Assembly (NCBI RefSeq): GCF_001884735.1
Contig: NZ_MJAP01000009.1
Location: forward strand, 1 to 64,000
Source of the DNA: Natronohydrobacter thiooxidans
GTDB taxonomy: Bacteria > Pseudomonadota > Alphaproteobacteria > Rhodobacterales > Rhodobacteraceae
Length of the DNA: 64,000 nt
Reading direction: 5' to 3'
Positions 45,748 to 53,839 of the stretch are shown piece after piece (within the stretch, counting starts at the first letter, position 1; each line of letters starts with the position of its first letter). The notes below the pieces were generated by a model. It saw only the letters and a program-made list of their open reading frames with translations. It was not told the origin of the DNA and did no database searches. Made by a program: the position numbers and the translations under genes.

Positions 45748-45767
45748 CGTCCCCCGTTCGGGGGACG
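45748..45767. promoter_or_regulatory. C/G palindrome, putative operator of module 2
   Basis: Two 9-bp arms (CGTCCCCCG and its complement) around a TT centre, 61 bp before the lipoprotein start. The design matches the module 1 palindrome at 33220-33237. A candidate site for the NarL-type regulator. Confidence 0.5.
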
Positions 45768-45779
45768 GTTTGGAATGTT

Positions 45780-46160
45780 TTTGGCAATTTCGGTGGCCTC
45801 GGGGTGAATGTCAGAGAAACTGATCGGGAAACAGGGCAGCATGCGTTGATCTACTTATCGCGATCACCACGCGCCGGGGAATGGCGACGACTGGTCCGGC
45901 CGATGCCCGTCTTTCGGTTCGGGACCCCGTCGAGGAAGCCGAGCCTCACATCCAGAAGGAGAAGGACGCGCTCTTCATCGGCATGCTTCGGATCCATATC
46001 GCCAATCTCATCAAGCCTCGCGGGCATGGCGCACCAGCGGTAGAGGCCAGGCCTGCAGCAGATTATTCTCAAGGTCCCCGACGACTACCAGAAAATCAGG
46101 CTGTCGAGTTCCACCAACTCGCGGGCATAGATCCCTTACTGGCGATAGAGCGGTAGGTGT
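45780..46160. other. Non-coding stretch before the IS cluster
   Basis: Frames exist on both strands but none has a ribosome-binding site with a recognisable product. Probably decayed sequence at the edge of the IS cluster. Confidence 0.35.
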
Positions 46161-46370
46161 TTGATCCCACGGTTTGATTGTGCGATCTTTTCGCAGGAAT
46201 GGAAGGGAAGCATCTTAGGACAAGTTCGTCAGGGGAGCGCCACGACCACTAACGCTGTCAGAGCTGCAGTACAGCGATCGCAAGCTTCGCTCGCGCAGCT
46301 GAGCCGGGAGCTGGGCATCAATCCTAAGTCCGTCGCGAAGTGGCGCAAGCGCGAGGCTGTTGAGTGTTGA
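46161..46370 (+). pseudogene. IS481-family transposase, N-terminal fragment
   Basis: The frame includes GQVRQGSATTTNAVRAAVQR followed by LAQLSRELGINPKSVAKWRK, the N-terminal HTH of IS481-type transposases. It stops after about 60 conserved residues; the catalytic domain is missing. The IS3 element begins 16 bp later. Confidence 0.7.
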
Positions 46371-46429
46371 TTGCCACTTCTGTAACTGAATCGCTCCGGG
46401 TTTGTCGGAGACCATCAACTTAAGTTGGG

Positions 46430-46771
46430 ATGATGGTTATGACGAAAAGCAAAATGGCAAATCGCTACTCGCCCGAGGTCCGCGCACGTGCGGTGCGGAT
46501 GGTGTTCGAGCATCAGGGCTCATACGAAACGCAGGCGGGCGCGATCGCGGCCATTGCACCCAAGATTGGCTGTATTCCCCAGACGCTGCGCGAATGGGTC
46601 AAGCAGGCCGAGAAAGACAGCGGCATGCGCGATGGGGTGACCACTGAGGAACGGGACCGGATCAAGGCCCTGGAGCGTGAGGTCCGGGAGCTGCGCCAGG
46701 CGAATGAAATTCTCCGCAAGGCGTCAGCTTATTTTGCGCAGGCGGAACTCGACCGCCCACTGAAGCGATGA
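46430..46771 (+). CDS. IS3-family transposase OrfA
   Basis: 113 aa. HTH region [19 protein letters not shown] and [12 protein letters not shown], then a Leu-rich heptad zipper ([20 protein letters not shown]). Its TGA overlaps the ATG of OrfB (ATGA); a -1 slip could also make an OrfAB fusion, as known for the family. The start could be ATG 46430 or a few codons later. Confidence 0.88.
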   Translation: MMVMTKSKMANRYSPEVRARAVRMVFEHQGSYETQAGAIAAIAPKIGCIPQTLREWVKQAEKDSGMRDGVTTEERDRIKALEREVRELRQANEILRKASAYFAQAELDRPLKR

Positions 46772-47673
46772 TCTCCTTTATTGAAGATCAGCGTGTTGTT
46801 TACGGCGTCGAGTCAATCTGCAGGGTTTTGCCGATTGCGCCGTCAACGTTTTATCACCGCCTTGCACGTCGCGCTGACCCGTCCAAAGCATCGGCGCGAC
46901 ATCAGCGGGATGCGGAATTGCGACCAGAAATCAAAAGGGTCTGGGATGAAAACTATCAGGTCTATGGCGTCCGCAAGGCGTGGCACCAGATGAAGCGCGA
47001 GCGCTTTGAGGTGGCTCGCTGCACGGTTGCGCGCTTGATGAAGCAGATCGGCATCCGTGGGGCTGTGCGCGGCAAGGTGGTCAAAACAACGGTTCCAGAC
47101 ACGTCAGCGCCTTGTCCGCGTGACAAGGTGAACCGTCAGTTCCGGGCACCGGCGCCAAACTTGCTGTGGGTCAGTGATTTTACTTACGTGTCAACCTGGC
47201 AAGGCTTTGTATATGTGGCCTTCGTCATCGACACATTCGCTGATGGCATTGTGGGATGGCGGGTATCGCGGTCAGCCAAAACTGACTTTGTGCTCGATGC
47301 TCTTGAGCAGGCCCTGCACGATCGACGGCCCGTCCAAAAGAGCGGATTGGTCCACCACTCGGATCGCGGCGGGCAATATTTGTCCATTCGATACACCGAG
47401 CGTTTAGCCGAAGCCGGTATCGAACCATCGGTCGGCAGCGTTGGTGACAGCTACGACAACGCCCTCGCGGAAACCATAAACGGCCTCTACAAAACCGAGC
47501 TGGTTCACCGCCAGGGACCGTGGCGCAACATGCAGGATCTAGAAATGGCCACCCTCGGCTGGGTCGATTGGTTCAACAACAGGCGCCTGCTTGGCCCAAT
47601 CGGAAACATACCGCCAGCAGAGGCCGAAGAGAACTTCTATGCACAGCGCGACGTGCTCGATATGGTCGCGTGA
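46768..47673 (+). CDS. IS3-family transposase OrfB
   Basis: 301-aa DDE integrase-type protein. First Asp in [13 protein letters not shown] near residue 137, second in [16 protein letters not shown] near 199, and Glu in [17 protein letters not shown] near 235, so the catalytic triad is complete. Overlaps OrfA by 4 bp. Appears functional. Confidence 0.92.
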   Translation: MISFIEDQRVVYGVESICRVLPIAPSTFYHRLARRADPSKASARHQRDAELRPEIKRVWDENYQVYGVRKAWHQMKRERFEVARCTVARLMKQIGIRGAVRGKVVKTTVPDTSAPCPRDKVNRQFRAPAPNLLWVSDFTYVSTWQGFVYVAFVIDTFADGIVGWRVSRSAKTDFVLDALEQALHDRRPVQKSGLVHHSDRGGQYLSIRYTERLAEAGIEPSVGSVGDSYDNALAETINGLYKTELVHRQGPWRNMQDLEMATLGWVDWFNNRRLLGPIGNIPPAEAEENFYAQRDVLDMVA

Positions 47674-47712
47674 AGTGAAGCTATAGGTCTCCGATGAAAC
47701 CGGGGCGATTCA

Positions 47713-48476
47713 GCCCCCGTGCGGCCCATCCAATCCGCCAACACAGATCGGTCGATAGGCACACCATGACGGGCCATCACCACGGACTGGCGATTGAGCG
47801 GCATATATTCTGAATGCTTGGACACGGCGACCTGCGCCAGCAGCGCCTCGGTTGGCCAACTCCCCTCCAATAGATGCGCAGGTGCCTTTGCCTGGACCAC
47901 ACCGGTGCGCCCCTTGGGGCAGGCATATCGGGGACGCACGGTGACAATGACCTGATAGCGCGCGGGGATGTAATCCAGCCGTTCCGTGCGGTCTTCGCCG
48001 ATCCGGACCATGTCACCGCATCCACAGGGGCAGACGATGCTGTCGGGTTCGACCACCTTCTCGACGCGGGGCAGGCTTTCGGGCAATGCGCGGGCCTTGC
48101 GTGTTTTGCGGGGTTTCTTCTTCTCCGGATCGCTCGCGCTGGCCGCTATTTTCTCTTCTGCCTCGGCAATCTGAGCCTGCGTCTCGGCGATAGCCGTTTC
48201 CAGATCTTCCAGCGCCAGTTCCAGCTGGGCCGGATCGAGCTTCTCGGATTTCGGCCCGAACTTGGTGCGGCGATAATCCTGAACCTGACCTTCCAGCTTC
48301 TCGATCAGCCCCTCAAGCTCTGCGATGAAGGCCTCCTTCTCGGCGACCACAGCCTGTTCGTGCTGACGCGCCGCGCGCTCGACCGAAAGCTCGAGCTGAA
48401 CAGCCGCGAAGGCCTTCATCACCTCGGGCGGCAGGTCCGGAAACTGGCTGAGATCGAAGGGCTGCGACATGCGCAT
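47713..48476 (-). pseudogene. tnpC: IS66 transposase TnpC, 3' part missing
   Basis: N-terminal coiled coil (VERAARQHEQAVVAEKEAFI), the YRRTKFGPKSEKLDP segment, the zinc-ribbon stretch IVCPCGCGDMVRIG and SKHSEYMPLNRQSVVMARHG, all as in IS66 TnpC. The text stops at VLADWMGR where the IS3 right end begins; the DDE domain is lost. Confidence 0.85.
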
Positions 48477-48534
48477 TTCTACCCGAACCGGGACAGAAAG
48501 ACCAATAAAACAACGCCAAAAACAGCGGCTTGAG

Positions 48535-48888
48535 TCATCCTGCCGCAGTCGGTGCCAGAACCCTTTGCGCCACCACCCGCCGCCAATCCAGACCTTCGAA
48601 CAAGGCTTCCGCCTGCGCCCGGGACAGCCGCATAACCCCGTCCTGAATCTTCGGCCAAGCGAAGCCGCCCTGTTCCAGAACCTTGTAGATCAGCACCATT
48701 CCGGTGCCGTCCCACACAAGGATCTTCAACCTGTCCCCGCGTTTTGACCGAAACACCACCGTCACCCCGGAATGCGGGTCGAGCTTCAGCTCCGTCTGCA
48801 CGATCAGCGCCAGAGCGTTGTGACCGCACCTGAAGTCTACCGGCTTCGTCGCGATCAGGATCGGCAGCCGCTGACCCGCGACGATCAT
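48535..48888 (-). CDS. tnpB: IS66 accessory protein TnpB
   Basis: 117 aa with LPILIATKPVDFRCGHNAL and GVTVVFRSKRGDRLKILVWDG, the IS66 Orf2 (TnpB) signature. Intact. Its start overlaps the tnpA stop (ATGA). Confidence 0.9.
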   Translation of the reverse strand: MIVAGQRLPILIATKPVDFRCGHNALALIVQTELKLDPHSGVTVVFRSKRGDRLKILVWDGTGMVLIYKVLEQGGFAWPKIQDGVMRLSRAQAEALFEGLDWRRVVAQRVLAPTAAG

Positions 48889-49343
48889 GTCGCCCCGCGC
48901 AATGCACGCACCAGCGCGGCCGCGCGCTCCACCGTAACATCACCAGGAACGCGCAAGCGCAGATCGGACCCGACCTCAATCGTCATCACGCCGATGCCAG
49001 CCTGCGCGGCCTCAGCCGTGAAAGACACCGGTTGATCCATTGGCTCAGGTAGAATGGACAGCGGCACAAAGGCAGGCTCCGCCGCCTCCGACCCTGGCGA
49101 TCCGTTCAGCGTATCCATCAGGTCACCCGGCAAAGCCAGCCGACCCTGCCGGGCATGGCGACGCCAATCTGACAGGTGATGTGGGAGCAAATCGTATTTG
49201 CGAGCCACATCCACGACCCGAGCCCCAGGCCGATAGCTCTCCGCGACGATCTTCGCTTTCACTTCCGCTGGCCATCGGCGATTGCGCCGTCGCGGTTCAA
49301 CAATTTCACACCGCCCCATAAATCCATCGCCACCATCCGCCAT
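48885..49343 (-). CDS. tnpA: IS66 accessory protein TnpA
   Basis: 152 aa. HTH-like N-terminus RRNRRWPAEVKAKIVAESY and RKYDLLPHHLSDWRRHARQG, typical of IS66 Orf1. The C-terminal part is the usual variable region. First gene of the element, about 140 bp inside the end at 49486. The start may be an internal ATG (MGRCEIVEP). Confidence 0.88.
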   Translation of the reverse strand: MADGGDGFMGRCEIVEPRRRNRRWPAEVKAKIVAESYRPGARVVDVARKYDLLPHHLSDWRRHARQGRLALPGDLMDTLNGSPGSEAAEPAFVPLSILPEPMDQPVSFTAEAAQAGIGVMTIEVGSDLRLRVPGDVTVERAAALVRALRGAT

Positions 49344-49502
49344 GCGAAACCTCCATCTGCTCGCGCAGACCTTCTCGCAGGCGCATCACGCGTCAGGAAT
49401 ATAACAAATCAATGGGTTGGAGACGTCGCTTACAGTTAACGCAACAGTCCCCTACGGACCTCGTACGGCCTCAGCTTCCCGCTTACGGAACAGGGAGCCA
49501 CT

Positions 49503-49760
49503 CTAAAGCAAATTGTAATTCTTACCAATTCGCTCGACCGCCTCAGCAGCCATCTCGCCACACTTCTGTGGATCCCAGTCGATATCGTCGCGACGCTTCA
49601 ATCGTATAGCAATACTCCTATCCCAATTGCCACCGTCCGGGTAAGGTTCCGGCAATTTTGAAGGTGTGCCGACCAACTCACACCCAAACAGTTTCGAGCA
49701 ATTGTCGAACTCTTCTTGGATCAGTTGTGCCAAGTCACGCGGCGTGATTTTCTCTCGCAT
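49503..49760 (-). CDS. Small protein of the RiPP-like operon, 85 aa
   Basis: Unrecognised soluble protein starting MREKITPRDLAQLIQEEF, with two Cys near residues 20-27 and one near 66. ATG 49760 (or GTG 49763) overlaps the end of the radical SAM gene by about 26 bp, so it is translated with it. It may be a partner protein of the maturase; it lacks the look of a leader-core peptide. Its stop is 17 bp from the IS66 end, so it is the last gene left here, and downstream genes may have been lost. Confidence 0.6.
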   Translation of the reverse strand: MREKITPRDLAQLIQEEFDNCSKLFGCELVGTPSKLPEPYPDGGNWDRSIAIRLKRRDDIDWDPQKCGEMAAEAVERIGKNYNLL

Positions 49761-51870
49761 CACTTAATGCCTCGCATGCTAACTTCTTAGTATCAACTTC
49801 TACAAGTCCATCATAGCGGAGAAGTTCCATACCAAACATCACCGCTATGTCGGTAGATACACCAGCAATATCAGGGTGTCTGGAGCACATAATTTGCTTG
49901 ATACTTTCGACTGTTCTGCTTCCGTCACAAAGACAGAGTAATTCGAGAGATAAATGGCTTAGATGAAGCACCTCAGGCCAGTGCCCAAGTAGCCTTCGGG
50001 TCGCCAAAGACTCTCCAGATCGGGGCAAGGTGTCGAGCTCAAGATGTTTCCCGACGCGGAGCTTAAGATCAATGAAGCTGACAGGTGATTCGATGATTCT
50101 AACGCCACTACAAACTTTAGGAACTGAAGTGTCAGCAAACGCCTTTACATAGACACGATCCTCCGAACTCTCCCGCTTCTTGTCATTGTGCTCCGATTTA
50201 TCCTTTTCGTCACCAATGCTCTCAATTGCAACCTCATCAACTATGGCGAAGTAGTCGCTCACAAATCGTATTAGGTCCGGCCATCGAGTTGAGTCAGCGT
50301 GCTGCTCTTTGAGAAATCTCAGAAAATCACTTCTGAAGGCCTTTGTCTGAAAATAAGGAGCAAGATCACTTGGGTTAGATTCACTACTTTGGGAAAGGAC
50401 CCATACCTTGAAACTTTCATACACGTCAATGATATGGCTTTCAGAAGTGTGCAACATGCTTAGAAGCCACGAAAAAGCGCGGGCACCATATAGCAAAAAA
50501 GAACGGACTTCCTTAAGCCATTCCCGGTCAAGATCAGTTGGAATGGCGTAAAAATTTGGAAAGATGTTTGGGTAAGATGCGATGAACTCACGGTCCTCAT
50601 CATCTTGTTCCCACCCCTGATGAGACATATCTGATACGATATCATCAAAAGTAAGTTGTGCCTCATACTGGCGCGAGAGTGGAGTGTCGGCGAGCGGAGC
50701 CAATATATGTAGTTGTGGAATGCTATTTTCGTAGGCAGTTGACCGAGCAAAAAAATCAGCTGTGTCTCGGACGTCCAGCACGGTTTCATCTGGAAAGCCT
50801 GTGATGAGGGAAACGGCACAATTCATGCCAAGATCACTTGCAGATCGAATGGTATCAATCGCATCAGATAGTACTAAGTTTTTCTGGATGGTGTGTTGAA
50901 GGCGTTGAGAGCCAGTTTCAATGCCAAAGAAGATGCCTCTACAGCCAGAGTCCGCCATGATTTCGAGTAATTCCAAATCGACTCGGTCAGTCCGTGCGCT
51001 GCAATTCCAGAACAGATCAACTTCCGCTGCCTTCACTAAGTCGCAAAACTCAATAACTTTTCTCTTATCAACGGTGAACATGTCGTGGATTAGATCGAAG
51101 AGAGCAATCCCATAGCGATTACGCAAAGAAACCATCTGCTCAACGATCAATTCTGGCGACTTTAGCCGAAACCTGCGGCGAAAAAAGTCGTTAGTAGAGC
51201 AAAACGTACATGCGTAGGGGCAACCTCGACCTAATTCCAACGGAATGAATTTAGCCTTCGAGATGGCTGAGTAAAGGTCGAATGATGGAACGGGCAATGC
51301 GTCAAGGTTTGCGATTATCGGCGGTGATTGGGTTCTTTTAACATCACCACCTCTGCGGTAGGTGATCCCGGGAACTACAGATACGCATGTGCCTCTCGTT
51401 AGTGCTTCGATAAGTGCCGGAAAGGTTTCCTCGGCTTCATATCGTACTACAAAATCGATGAAATTGAATTCCTTCAATGTAGCTTGATCAACGGCCGATG
51501 CTTGAGGACCTCCCAGAACCACAGTGCTATGAGGGCGCGCTTTCTTTACGCCTTCGGCAAGTCGCAGGGTAAGTGGATAGGTGCTGCAGATCGTTCCAAA
51601 GCCGATAAGATCGAACTCAAGTTTGCTGAGGCGTTCAATGACATAATCGAAAAAGCGTTGTCCTTGACAGTGATGATCAGAGCGTAAGAAGTCATAGTAG
51701 GCAGTGTTCAGATCAAAGAGAAAATGATCAATGCCTCGATCCTTTAGGACTGCAGCCAGAGTAAGAATACCTATTGGCGCATGTTCTGCTAAATTGCGTA
51801 TTGCATCAGCCTCCGCGACGGATTTCTCAAATTCCGTGACGGTAGCTGGGCTAACAAGACAAACCTTCAT
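49735..51870 (-). CDS. B12-binding radical SAM protein with PqqD-like C-terminal domain
   Basis: 711 aa. Residues 1-165 form a cobalamin-binding Rossmann-type domain (LAEHAPIGILTLAAVLKDRG, VVLGGPQASA). The radical SAM core has the cluster motif C217-x3-C221-x2-C224 in LGRGCPYACTFCSTNDFF and a GIETGSQRLQ segment near 320. A variable part follows (to about 630), then at about 640-695 a stretch LLCLCDGSRTVESIKQIM with DGLVEV that resembles PqqD-type RRE domains, which bind leader peptides. It follows a 57-codon peptide gene after a hairpin and is followed by a small gene, the layout of a RiPP operon. B12-type radical SAM enzymes in such loci often methylate unreactive carbons. Start ATG 51870 has GGGAGG upstream. 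AT-richer than neighbours. Confidence 0.8.
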   Translation of the reverse strand: MKVCLVSPATVTEFEKSVAEADAIRNLAEHAPIGILTLAAVLKDRGIDHFLFDLNTAYYDFLRSDHHCQGQRFFDYVIERLSKLEFDLIGFGTICSTYPLTLRLAEGVKKARPHSTVVLGGPQASAVDQATLKEFNFIDFVVRYEAEETFPALIEALTRGTCVSVVPGITYRRGGDVKRTQSPPIIANLDALPVPSFDLYSAISKAKFIPLELGRGCPYACTFCSTNDFFRRRFRLKSPELIVEQMVSLRNRYGIALFDLIHDMFTVDKRKVIEFCDLVKAAEVDLFWNCSARTDRVDLELLEIMADSGCRGIFFGIETGSQRLQHTIQKNLVLSDAIDTIRSASDLGMNCAVSLITGFPDETVLDVRDTADFFARSTAYENSIPQLHILAPLADTPLSRQYEAQLTFDDIVSDMSHQGWEQDDEDREFIASYPNIFPNFYAIPTDLDREWLKEVRSFLLYGARAFSWLLSMLHTSESHIIDVYESFKVWVLSQSSESNPSDLAPYFQTKAFRSDFLRFLKEQHADSTRWPDLIRFVSDYFAIVDEVAIESIGDEKDKSEHNDKKRESSEDRVYVKAFADTSVPKVCSGVRIIESPVSFIDLKLRVGKHLELDTLPRSGESLATRRLLGHWPEVLHLSHLSLELLCLCDGSRTVESIKQIMCSRHPDIAGVSTDIAVMFGMELLRYDGLVEVDTKKLACEALSDARENHAA

Positions 51871-51897
51871 CGAGGCCTCCCACGCGAGGGTAGTTGT

Positions 51898-51945
51898 TTG
51901 CGGGAGGCTCCCGCAAGCTTGAATCGACTACGCAGCCTCCCGCAA
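51898..51945 (-). promoter_or_regulatory. Competing hairpins between peptide gene and radical SAM gene
   Basis: Two overlapping structures: a perfect 19-nt palindrome at 51898-51916 (TTGCGGGAG arms around one base) and a 12-bp stem that pairs 51898-51909 with 51934-51945 over a 24-nt loop. They cannot form together. The region separates the peptide stop (51962) from the enzyme start (51870), where a partial terminator or processing site would keep the enzyme below the peptide. Confidence 0.55.
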
Positions 51946-51961
51946 TGATTCGCTTTCTACG

Positions 51962-52135
51962 CTAGAAAACGATAACGACCGTTACTATAACGGATACGTT
52001 GCTTGCCGATGCAGCTCTACGGATGGTATCGGCGATGTTATTCTGAAATTCGCCTTTGAGTCCGTCAATCTGCTCCTCGCTCAGTCCCATATCAGGTAAA
52101 ACCAAGACAGCTTTCTTCGAACGATCTTCAGCCAT
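51962..52135 (-). CDS. Putative RiPP precursor peptide, 57 aa
   Basis: Short gene just upstream of the radical SAM enzyme. The protein begins MAEDRSKKAVLVLPDMGL, has a helical, charged middle (SEEQIDGLKGEFQNNIADTI) and ends in a small/hydrophobic tail of about 15 residues, from ASASNVSV to a final Phe rich in Val and Ile. Charged leader plus a compact C-terminal core is the usual precursor shape. The tail has four or more Val and several Ile, residues that B12 radical SAM enzymes are known to C-methylate in some pathways. ATG 52135 has a strong GGAGGA at about 8 bp. No homologue known to me. A small membrane-active peptide is the alternative. Confidence 0.6.
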   Translation of the reverse strand: MAEDRSKKAVLVLPDMGLSEEQIDGLKGEFQNNIADTIRRAASASNVSVIVTVVIVF

Positions 52136-52163
52136 TAATAAATCCTCCAGTCAGCTTAAAATT

Positions 52164-52207
52164 TTTATACTGCTCGATGTTGATGTTAACATATCTGAGC
52201 CGTTAAC
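52164..52207 (-). promoter_or_regulatory. Putative promoter region of the RiPP-like operon
   Basis: On the minus strand TATAAA (52164-52169) lies about 30 bp before the peptide ATG. No clear -35 element at 17 bp. Two GTTAAC palindromes (52185-52190 and 52202-52207), 17 bp apart, could be protein-binding sites. Confidence 0.3.
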
Positions 52208-52474
52208 GCTACAATTTCTGTCACAGATGTTTGAATCTGTAGAGAGGCTCTGTTGCAACAGAACCCTTTAGAGGCGATCATGTGGTCTAGGTCACGTGGC
52301 GGTCGAGCGTCACGGTCGCACCCAGCCATCGCGCTCGCGATCAAATGCCTGTGCGTCTGGCACGTTTGCAATCCCACCGCTATGATCGACAGAAACATAT
52401 CACCCTTTCGACCATGGCCGACGTCCCGTGGGCGAGGGCTTGGATTGCTTGTGAAAGCAAATTTCTGGAGAAAA

Positions 52475-53332
52475 ATGCGCATATTGACAATCATCACCGC
52501 CCTGTTCTGGGCATCCTTTGCCAGCGCCGAGCCCCTGCGCATCGCAAGCTGGAACATCGAGCATCTGGTCGTCGGCACTGACAGCGGCTGTCGGCCGCGT
52601 AGCGAGGCGGATTTCCAGCGCGTGCGCGATGTCATCGCAGAAGTCGATGCCGATATCTGGCTCTTGCAGGAAATCGAAGGCGCAGCAGCCCTTGCCCGGG
52701 TGTTCGAAGACGATGAGTGGGTGGTGCATATCGAGGAGCGCAGGCCGCGTCGATCCTATCCGGAATGCCGAAATACCCCTGGCCAACGCCTCTCGTTTCA
52801 GGCCGCTGCGATTGTCATCCGCAAGGATGTCGCGCATCGCCGTCTGCCTGATCTCAAAGCGCTCGATGTCTCGGGGCGCGGATCGCTGCGCCATGGCGTG
52901 CTGATCGAGCTGACAGGCCCCCGCCCTCTCACCATTCTCAACACCCATCTGAAATCCGGCTGCTTTGGAGGCACAGGGCGTCAAGCCTGCGGCGATCTCT
53001 TCGCGCAACTGCCTGTGTTGCGCGACTGGTATGACGCACAAAACGGACCCGTCCTCATTGGCGGCGACCTGAACCGTCGTCTCGAGGTTCCGAATGACGC
53101 CTTCTGGGCTGTTCTCAACGAGTATAACGACCTGCACATCGCAGGCGCGGGCATCCGCCCGAACTGCCTGCCTCAGTTCCGCGAGTTCATCGATTTTCTG
53201 ATCCTGAACGATGATGCAGTTGGTGCGAAGCTGCAGGGCTCGTTCGCCGAGACGACCTTCAGCGGGCCGGTCGCCGACTATCCGTCAGACCATTGCCCGA
53301 TCTCCGTCGATATCGATCTGGGGCGGTTGTGA
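52475..53332 (+). CDS. Secreted endonuclease/exonuclease/phosphatase-family protein
   Basis: 285 aa. A signal peptide (MRILTIITALFWASFASA) precedes an EEP fold: IASWNIEHL (metal-binding Asn near 26), LLQEIEG with Glu near 65, NTHLKSG near 160, IGGDLNRRL near 200 and SDHCPISV with the catalytic His near 275. It is probably a periplasmic or exported DNase or phosphodiesterase. ATG 52475 follows GGAG and starts the signal peptide; the frame is open for 74 more codons upstream without conservation. Not part of the RiPP operon, which runs the other way. Confidence 0.8.
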   Translation: MRILTIITALFWASFASAEPLRIASWNIEHLVVGTDSGCRPRSEADFQRVRDVIAEVDADIWLLQEIEGAAALARVFEDDEWVVHIEERRPRRSYPECRNTPGQRLSFQAAAIVIRKDVAHRRLPDLKALDVSGRGSLRHGVLIELTGPRPLTILNTHLKSGCFGGTGRQACGDLFAQLPVLRDWYDAQNGPVLIGGDLNRRLEVPNDAFWAVLNEYNDLHIAGAGIRPNCLPQFREFIDFLILNDDAVGAKLQGSFAETTFSGPVADYPSDHCPISVDIDLGRL

Positions 53333-53546
53333 CCGTGGTGCCTACTGCCAAGTTGTCTGAACTGACTGGTTCAAAACCCGTCCATTTCGTCCGTGTGGCG
53401 CTCTTCACGCTCCGCTAGATGCTCTCCGTCTTGACCCCCGGCCTTGACGCCGTGCTATTTCCCTTAAAAATATATAACGGCGTAAAGAGCATAACAGATT
53501 GTTAACGAAAGCAGCCTATAGTTTATGGAGCTAAGACGGGTGCAAA

Positions 53547-53717
53547 ATGGCGAGTGGGTACGAGAAGGATGCTTGCAGTGGTTCACTGAGCGGAAGCAGA
53601 AAAAATAGCAGACGGACACGGAAATTTCAGAGGAGGATAAATAACTTTATTCTCCTCTGCGGCTGGTTAATTTTTTGTATAGTCTGGATTGGCCCTATAT
53701 GGGCACTGCTATGGTAG
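53547..53717 (+). CDS. Possible small membrane peptide, 56 aa
   Basis: A frame starting MASGYEKDACSGSL with a basic middle (many Arg/Lys at 18-30) and a hydrophobic, Trp-rich C-terminal helix (about 33-56, ending PIWALLW). The pattern fits a single-pass small membrane protein. No strong ribosome-binding site is present. A 28-nt imperfect hairpin (53630-53657) lies inside the frame. Confidence 0.3.
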   Translation: MASGYEKDACSGSLSGSRKNSRRTRKFQRRINNFILLCGWLIFCIVWIGPIWALLW

Positions 53718-53787
53718 TAGTTACCACGAAATACTAATACGAAGTCTCGATACCACACGAAGATTCAATCTTTCCCCACCTTGGGGA

Positions 53788-53839
53788 CCGTTGATGGCAT
53801 GGATGCCCCCTCCCGACGGCGTCACATTGTGCCAAGGTG
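53788..53839. repeat. Imperfect inverted copy of the repeat at 57032-57078
   Basis: This stretch, ending GTGCCAAGGTG, matches the reverse complement of 57032-57078 over most of about 50 bases (shared CGTTGATG, GCCCCCT, GACGGC and TTGTGCCAAGGTG). The pair bracket a 3.3-kb region with the IS110-type transposase gene next to the right copy. It also supplies the last codons of the hypothetical gene at 53822, which suggests an insertion truncated that gene. Confidence 0.55.

Larger units (their letters stand above)
46387..47712 (+). mobile_element. IS3-family insertion sequence, complete
   Basis: 27-bp imperfect inverted repeats (46387-46413 and 47686-47712, outer TGAATCGC, inner GGAGACC) bound a 1326-bp element with orfA and orfB. 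One more matching base may be added on each side. Flanks of 3-5 bp do not match, so there is no visible target duplication. Confidence 0.88.
47713..49486 (-). mobile_element. IS66-family element, truncated at one end
   Basis: The right end at 49486 has the IS66 terminus (GTAAGCGGGAAGCTGAG read leftwards). tnpA, tnpB and the first 60 percent or less of tnpC are present. The remainder of tnpC and the other end are missing where the IS3 element abuts, and they are not found on the far side of the IS3, so the element suffered a deletion and not just an insertion. Confidence 0.8.

Noticed and set aside
45851..46156. Open frames on both strands upstream of the IS481 fragment.
   Set aside because: No ribosome-binding site, no conserved motif, and composition typical of decayed IS sequence.
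46430..47673. Possible programmed -1 frameshift site joining OrfA and OrfB of the IS3 element.
   Set aside because: No clear A-rich slippery run was seen just before the OrfA stop; the ATGA overlap alone explains expression of OrfB.
52246..52270. GGCTCTGTTGCAAC looks like the end of an IS6/IS26-type element.
   Set aside because: No IS6 transposase sequence lies next to it, no second end was seen, and the match is short; part of it is a simple palindrome (TGTTGCAACA).
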